A stretch of DNA of 64,000 nt, from contig NW_019091580.1 of NCBI RefSeq assembly GCF_001949145.1, positions 236,998 to 300,997 of the forward strand, in the 5' to 3' direction. How positions within the stretch are numbered: position 1 is the stretch's first letter; each line of letters starts with the position of its first letter. Origin of the DNA: Acanthaster planci. Lineage: Eukaryota; Echinodermata; Asteroidea; Valvatida; Acanthasteridae. Both the position numbers and the translations under genes were made by a program. Under the pieces are notes generated by a model. That model saw nothing but the letters and a program-made list of their open reading frames with translations, was not told the origin of the DNA and made no database searches. Below are positions 58,401 to 64,000 of this stretch, one piece after another.

Positions 58401-60721
58401 TGGTACCTGAGGATAAGACTAAAAGCTGGCTTTGGACAGCAATCAATGAAAATCTTGTTCACAAAAGTGGTTTGCCTTACAAGAACCAGACAAGAATGTA
58501 CTGTAGCTTTAACTGTGAAAGTGAAACAGAAGGGGGTTGAGTCAGTACCAAACAAATTTTCCTTACTTCCTTTAAATTCTAAGGACAAGTATGGGAGAGC
58601 GGACGCCAACTTCACCCAGGATGTGGAATAATACGGGCACAAGCAAATGACAGTATGACCAAGCATGTAATTTAGAACCCCTTTTTGGGGAAAGGTGTCC
58701 AAGGGCATGCATCCTGGGCATCAAACTGAAACTCTTCTCCTGAGAACTTCACAATTTTCATGTCTATGTATCTGCTTGTCAGTTCACATTGAAACAGGCA
58801 AGCTTTTTGACTCACTCCAATAGTGATGGGCTGAGATTTCTTGGCGGACGACTTGTCTGTGTACATGTCATCTTCGTCGTCTTCGTCATCCAGGACCAGC
58901 TTGCTGATGCTCTCCTCAAGATTTTCCTGGAACAGCAAAGGGTAAAAAAATATTCAATTCTGAACTGTGTACATGCACATCCACATTTTATCCAAGCATG
59001 TAGTCATCTGTGATTCAAAACTTAATACTGACACATATAAGTACACTATACAATCAATGGTTTGGAAATACATCAGGTAAATGACAAATTATTTCCAATG
59101 CAATGATTTACATGTATATTGTGACTAAAGAATAAAGCTTGTTTAAGACAACATTAAGGAATTTCTTTGTAACATTAACCATGTTAACCTACAGTATCAT
59201 GACTATCATGACCAGGTCTTGGCATTTAGTAACATTTCATTTTTTTCTAATAAAAAGGTCTTTATAATGAACCGGTTTTGCCCTACCTGTACACAGGCAA
59301 AATCCAATGAATTGATGAACATGTAATAGTACATGTACCTGGAAAGCGCATGGCCTTCCATAAATTTATGGAATAGCTAAATTGATTGTACAGACCTCGT
59401 GCATCCGGGCTCTCTCTCCAGTGTAGCAACCGGAATCGTGTGGTCTCTTTGTGCTGTAGTCATCCTCAAATGAGGTGTTGCCAAACCCTGCACTGAACTT
59501 CTCGTGTGTGTCCTGCCAGTCTCCTACAGTAGCAGACAAGAAAGTGTACGATGTACTTTCAACAGGTGCAGGAGAAGACGAGAATGTGAAACAACGCAGT
59601 ACACTTTGTTTAAGGGCAGATAGAACCTTGCCCTTTGCCAATGCTCCAGTTGGGGGAAAATGGACTACATGTAAACAAAGGACACTGCACATGTACAACT
59701 ACTCATTGTACAATGCAGCTGAATCTAAGCAAAACTAGCCCAAAGTGTATATGGGTGTTTTGATCAAGTTTTGGGTCAGTTGATCTTTCTCTGTTCAATT
59801 ACACATGATTAATCAAATTGTCATTTTCTTATTTTAATAATAAAAAGCAAGCAGTCCTACTTGAGATCTTCAAAAGGAAATACATGCACTTGTCTTTACA
59901 ACACACATCACTCCCTTGTACTGTACATGTGTAAATGTACATGCAGATGTGTACTACATGTACCTTTAATGTCCATGTAAAACAACATCATGAACATGTT
60001 GATACTCAAGACCCATCTCTGTGTTTGACATGTGGCAGGGATGTTGGAGATTTTTAGTTGAAGAAATTCATCAATGAAAAACAGCCGTTATCTTGCATGT
60101 GCACATTCTAAAAGACGCCTTTAATATTACGAATTGGTTTTCAATTAGTCATGTACCGGTTGGGAAAACATAATCACAGGCTAATTAATCAGTTAATTAC
60201 CAGTTACTTCACTACACTTGTTGGCCTACTGTTAGCTGTTTGATGTACATGTACAAGCTGTGTATTTCTTGTTTGAAAATATACATGTACGTGTAGGTGA
60301 CCTCTTGATATACAGAGCATGGTTTTCATTGCTACGAGGAGCAAGTTCTCTTGAGATGTATTGTCGTGCTGTTTTTCAAGTCTTTTTCTAATACGGCTCT
60401 GGCAATTTTATTATAAAATCCAAGCAACTTTGTTACATTAAGAGTTGATTGTACATGTACATACAGGTACAAAATGTATGCACCTTCAACCGTAAACTAT
60501 TCTGCTTTCTTCGGTCTTTGAACATGTACATGTATTTCTTAACCCTAACCCCCTAGGTTGTATGTAAAATCGTATTGAAATTGGAGGATTTGGGACTGTT
60601 AGGGTGCCCACTCCAACCAGACAGATTCAACCTACATGTACATGTACTTACCCTCAAAATCACCTCCAAATGTTTCATCATTGAGCTCGTCATATTCATC
60701 ATCCGGGCCCTCCTCCAAGGG
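40410..60721 (-). CDS. PATL1: PAT1 homolog 1 (PATL1), mRNA decapping/decay and P-body scaffold; 5' exon missing
   Basis: PATL1 links deadenylated mRNA to decapping. It binds DDX6, the LSm1-7 ring and DCP1/DCP2 in P-bodies. Exons on the minus strand: 60652-60721, 59396-59523, 58816-58926, 57936-58142, 57107-57385, 51318-51895, 50830-50910, about 50219-50424, 48623-48761, 47435-47535, 46709-46923, 45915-46116, 44723-44878, 43493-43590, 41058-41207, and a candidate last exon 40410-40440. The first visible exon carries NDETFGGDF, the DETF motif known in Pat1 to bind Dhh1/DDX6. Next come [11 protein letters not shown] (as human STSPIIGSPP), then a Gln-rich/Pro-rich middle much longer than in human, then [52 protein letters not shown] and the helical C-terminal domain ending [21 protein letters not shown]. 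About 900 residues are visible, against 770 in human. The start exon was not found. Confidence 0.95.
45490..45665 (+). repeat. Dispersed repeat with GTGGAAGGTGAGGA motif, copy 2
   Basis: The partner of 21180-21350, in the same orientation, in the PATL1 intron between the exons at 44.8 and 46.0 kb. The tRNA-like centre is more decayed here. Confidence 0.6.
49297..49391 (-). pseudogene. PATL1: Decayed duplicate of the 3' half of the adjacent PATL1 exon
   Basis: Roughly 80% identical to 50195-50290, including the donor and intron bases. Read in the exon's frame it gives VQRIQLL, a stop, [14 protein letters not shown] and then a GT donor. The parent reads [22 protein letters not shown]. The in-frame TAA and several changes at otherwise kept residues mark it as a dead pseudo-exon. 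It lies on the other side of the N gap from its parent. Confidence 0.85.
49446..50122. other. Assembly gap (N run)
   Basis: 677 unknown bases inside a PATL1 intron, bracketed by the pseudo-exon and its parent exon, so a local duplication probably confused the assembly. Confidence 0.98.
50219..50424 (-). CDS. PATL1: PATL1 exon with [12 protein letters not shown] motif; 5' boundary in conflict
   Basis: This exon encodes the conserved junction between the Pro/Gln-rich middle and the central domain ([21 protein letters not shown]). The obvious acceptor (ttcatgcag) starts it at 50424, but that needs a phase-1 partner, while the preceding exon (50830-50910) clearly ends in phase 2. A second AG at 50397-50398 (start 50396) restores phase at the cost of nine residues. 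A one-base error near the A-run at about 50400-50402 would also explain it. Confidence 0.8.
51956..52340. repeat. Left terminal block: palindromic, with three internal 75-bp repeats
   Basis: The block begins AGTAGTAGGGAAGTGCC and ends GGCACTTCCCTACTACT, so the terminal repeat is itself a foldback. The words CCTACCCGACCC and ATTCCAAAACTCAAAATCAG recur at about 75-bp spacing (about 52007, 52086 and 52156). Confidence 0.8.
52390..53975. other. Left inner part of the Polinton remnant
   Basis: No recognisable gene. A frame at 53325-53714 (plus) stays open for 129 codons without a family match. A+T content is higher than in the surrounding PATL1 introns. Confidence 0.4.
53980..55143 (+). pseudogene. 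Broken protein-primed DNA polymerase B of the Polinton remnant
   Basis: The enzyme replicates the element's linear DNA from a terminal protein. Successive reading frames keep recognisable pieces in the right order. 54092-54200 holds [20 protein letters not shown]. 54222-54420 holds FVIYTDFES, the exonuclease motif Exo I (D-x-E). About 54600-54660 holds a Cys-x2-Cys (CWICEK) zinc-like piece. 54730-55140 holds [13 protein letters not shown], polymerase motif A. At least two frameshifts and a stop separate the pieces, some 200-300 residues between the Cys motif and motif A are missing, and motifs B and C (the second catalytic Asp) are absent. It cannot be active. Confidence 0.85.
55140..55340 (+). 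pseudogene. Unidentified open stretch inside the Polinton remnant
   Basis: About 65 codons open to a TAA at 55338, acidic and helical in composition ([16 protein letters not shown], then [12 protein letters not shown]). It has no Met start and directly follows the polymerase fragment after a deletion. It may be the end of another element gene. No family recognised. Confidence 0.4.
55400..56090 (-). pseudogene. Opposite-strand broken gene of the Polinton remnant
   Basis: The minus strand holds two open pieces: 55908-56090 (60 codons, [15 protein letters not shown]...) and about 55425-55745 ([19 protein letters not shown], then [20 protein letters not shown]), the latter broken by one in-frame TGA. 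Polintons carry genes on both strands, so this is likely a remnant of one, but I cannot name the protein. Confidence 0.5.
56239..56534. repeat. Right terminal block: palindromic
   Basis: It begins GTAGTAGGGAAGTGCCGA and ends TCGGCACTGCCCTACTGC, with GGTAGGTATA... words inside. It is the inverted counterpart of the left block, shorter and more diverged. Confidence 0.75.
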
Positions 60722-63700
60722 CTGATAAACATTGTGGGAAAGACAACAGGAGACAACAGTCAACCAAACAATGATAGGAAATATGTCTACAAACCGACAA
60801 AATACCGGTACATTTCACTTGGGAAAAGTGCACTTTCAAAAGGAAAGAACAAAAATCAAACGTGAAATAATTGCAACAAATATACAGTGTATGCATGTCA
60901 ATGTTCAACTCAAATGTAAAACAACAGACATTTCATGTCATTTCAAGAATCTATGTTAGACATGTGTAAATTGTGTAATGCAGACATACATGTACATGTA
61001 CTATACAGTACATGTACATACATTCAGAATGATACATGTACATGTAGGCCCTTACTGTTCCTGTACATGTTAATTACAGGTTTTTTGCCTTTACCCGATA
61101 TACATGTATTATATGCCGTATATATATAGGTCGCGTAAGGGCAAAAAATTTGTTATTAAAATTAACATCTCTCCAACGCAAAGTACATCTTGAAACATTC
61201 TCATGTACATACATGTACATGTACCGGTATGTGCGTGTTCAGCTGTGGGGAACTTAAAAATGCGTACTTGCGTACTTAAAAATTCATTGAAAATGGGCCT
61301 CTTTAAGGCTTTTCAGCCTACAGAAGTCCAGTAGACTGGCCCTAGTCTGACACTAGCATACCATGGAACCAGATGAACAATTGGTACTGTATGAAATCCT
61401 CCAAAAATGTCCAATTAAATACACTCTGCATTTTAGTGCAACCGCGATAAAAAAACTTTACATTTGGGGCATATTCATGGTTCGCTATCCACTGCTTTTT
61501 ACATGTAAAAGGCTGGTACTAGACATCCTGGGGAATTTAACCAAAAAATAAAATGAAAGGGAGTTTTTCATCTGCATGTACATGTATGTAAATTTGTACA
61601 TGAAGATACACATGTAAATGTAAATGTACATTGTATATTTTGAACCCAATCCTGCAAAAACTTGCCATCAAAGAAAACTCCGCAAAATGCAGCACGGTGT
61701 ACACGTAGCTGTGAATATGTGGAAAGCTGCAGCATCGAATGTACTGTACATGTACACATGTATATACATGTATTCACCTTTTACAGCGGCTAACTCCACC
61801 GATATCCCCATATTGCTAACAATGATGAAACTAGACCTAACCTGCCCCCCCCATGGTCAAGCTTGGCACAGAGATCTACCACTGACCTCACGAATGCAGA
61901 GTACAAGTACATACATGTACATTGTACATGTACATGTACCGGCATTACACACATGAATACGCAGGCCTGCATGTACGGTGTGATTTATCAGTGCATCAAA
62001 AATGCTACATGTAGGTTGGATGATTAAAAGCTCTGATTTTTCAGAGATTGTGGGTCTGATAGTCCAAAAAGTAGTATTCCCACAGGTACATGTAGACATA
62101 CTGATTGGCCATGATTGCTTTTTTGCAAAGATTTGAGAAAGTAGAATTAAAGATGTGGGTCATTCCATGAGGTTGGGGCACAATTTATGACTGTGTCCTT
62201 GTTACACGGGTAATTTTTGCAACCTGTCATGACCTGTGGAATAGGTCATTTACTCTGTAAAAATAACACACACCTCCATGTTCAGCCTTGCGAGATGTTT
62301 AATTTGGAATCCTCATGCAGGGAAATACAAAATGTACATGTGTAGCTGTTCATTTTTACGGAACCCACTTACGTGTAACAATGGACACCGTCACAAACTG
62401 TGCCCCAACCTCACGGAATGACCCATGTACATGTATCGGTTGACATGGTAGATACAATATACGTGTACACCTACATGATCATGTAGTATTCTTATACACA
62501 TGTACATGTACAGTGTAGGTACATTTGTACTGTACAGTGTACATGTACATGTCAATCAAAACTGGATTGAATATTTCCATAGCATTAGCATCTCCCGAAA
62601 GGTGAACAAGCTGAAAGCCACGCCTGGTACATTCAACAGGTACATGTACATGTACATGTATGAAACATGTACAGGGTAATCTGGTTTCTAGAAATTACAT
62701 GTACCTGGTAGTTACAAGTGACATGTACATGTACATGGGCAAACACAACTGTTGCTTCATATACATGTATGGGTCAATGGAAATGTTCCACACAGACATC
62801 ACTCGACCACCCTGTGCACAAGCCCTATGAGACTGGTATTTTCTAAATAAATGCTTCACTATTTTTCCCAGCTACATGTACATGTACCAGTAATTGGACT
62901 CTTTAGGAAATCGCTTTTTTTAATGGCTGATATACATGTACATGTACAACTCTAGGCATGGTAGGTGAAAGGTGGTGATCATGTGGAACCCTTCCATGGG
63001 TAAAGTCCTATCCAAGTTAACTTGCACCTTGGTCAACTCATATTTTGTCAGCTCAGAATCACCCTTGTACATACATGTACACTGTGATTGTGAACCCACA
63101 AGTATTACACTGTATGTACATGTACATGTAATATAGGGGTACAATTTTCTTCTCCACTACCTGAATACACATGCTGGAGGCAATTGCAGACCTACATAGT
63201 AAATAATAAATAATAATCATACATACTGTACCTAGTGCCAATCCATTACAAATATTATGCTTTTGGTGCTTTACAATATGCTATAAAATAAAAAAAATAC
63301 ACAAAATTATATTAAAAGAAAAATTCACAAAAGATGACAATCATGACAGAAATCATACAGACATGATATGTACATGTACGTACAGAGTAGGAGTTTGTAT
63401 TCAAGGTTTCATGTTTTCTTTTCTGCGGTGAAAAATTATTCTAAATGTACATCAAGTTAGGTTTTGCAGATTTAGTTTTTCAGGTTTGCAAAATGTTTAC
63501 CGGGCGATTAGCACAAATGAGTATGATGAAGCCAGGCATGAAAACTTGCCATCATGCCCCTCGGCATGAAAAAAATGTCTTCCATCAGCTAAAGTAACGT
63601 TAATGATCACGGATGAACCACATCGCACCACACTGTGTAATGTTGGAATATCAGCAGTGTACGGTATGTCCCCCCCTCCGGAGGCTAGTTAAACTTTGAA

Positions 63701-64000
63701 ACAGAACTGCATGTCCCTGTGTCTATAGAAAATAAAGACAAGGCGTAAGTTGACTCAGGTGCGAATTGCTGTCTGGTCCCAATCCAAACAGATTGTGACT
63801 GTGTTAATCATCTATTACATGATCAGGAATAAAATCGGTGTACATACTAAACGAATGTTGAAACGACACAAAAGACCAACATTTTACAGACAGAAAAATC
63901 TGAATACAACACAAAATGAGGAGTTAAAGACCAGATCGTGTGAGTGAAGCTGTGTTAAAAAAACATGGGGCTTAATTAGTCATAGGAAGTTTGGGGTTGG
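60722..64000. other. PATL1 5' intron/flank, dense in TACATG microsatellite
   Basis: Upstream of the first visible PATL1 exon. TACATGTAC words occur every few tens to hundreds of bases, notably 60985-61050, 61205-61225, 61910-61940, 62640-62665 and 63110-63130. A MITE lies at 62157-62424. The start exon of PATL1 (human MFRYESLEDC equivalent) was looked for on the minus strand and not found, so it may be short and unrecognised here or off the right edge. Confidence 0.5.
62157..62424. mobile_element. MITE with about 57-bp terminal inverted repeats
   Basis: Tips GGGTCATTCC(A/G)TGAGGTTGG at the left and the complement ending GGAATGACCC at the right. Inverted similarity runs inward to TGTTACACG with only a few mismatches. 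The flanks share ATGT (62153-62156 and 62425-62428), a possible 4-bp duplication, but ATGT is common here because of the TACATG repeats. There is no coding content. Confidence 0.8.

Overview
The window is eukaryotic genomic DNA with spliced genes, long introns, about 60% A+T, many small inverted-repeat elements and two assembly gaps (35777-36497 and 49446-50122). The genes (a myogenic bHLH factor, the ciliary protein TMEM216, a RERG-type Ras protein and the mRNA-decay factor PATL1) show it is an animal. Palindromic ACATGT/TACATG microsatellite everywhere, a Polinton-type remnant and the gene set suggest a marine invertebrate deuterostome. An echinoderm is my best guess, but this is inference: no species-specific marker was recognised.

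All four recognised genes lie on the minus strand. From left to right: (1) an MRF (MyoD/Myf5-type) gene at 1792-2724, two exons seen and the 3' exon or exons not found; (2) TMEM216, exons at 8.80-14.72 kb with a probable first exon at 26.8 kb; (3) a RERG-like small GTPase, five exons fully resolved at 28.92-32.06 kb (247 codons); (4) PATL1, 15 exons resolved at 41.06-60.72 kb plus a candidate terminal exon at 40.41 kb, with the start-codon exon lying upstream and not identified. Splice phases agree across every junction in RERG-like, and across all PATL1 junctions except one (exon near 50.4 kb). Nothing suggests that the four genes work in one pathway: they are an ordinary set of neighbours (muscle transcription factor, ciliary transition zone, small G protein, P-body/decapping).

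The non-coding part is rich in repeats. A 4.58-kb Polinton/Maverick remnant with long terminal inverted repeats and a 6-bp target duplication sits in a PATL1 intron (51956-56534). A 566-bp hAT-type MITE with a perfect 8-bp target duplication lies at 25780-26345. Other inverted-repeat elements lie at 21703-21848, 22570-23970, 23980-24200 and 62157-62424. tRNA-derived SINE-like copies lie at 9.29-9.67 and 11.4-11.76 kb. A 111-bp in-frame tandem duplication lies at 12578-12798.

The most biologically interesting coding observation is the RERG-like GTPase, which has His in place of the catalytic Gln61 of Ras and Pro at Ras position 12. I do not see a convincing previously undescribed multi-gene system in this window.
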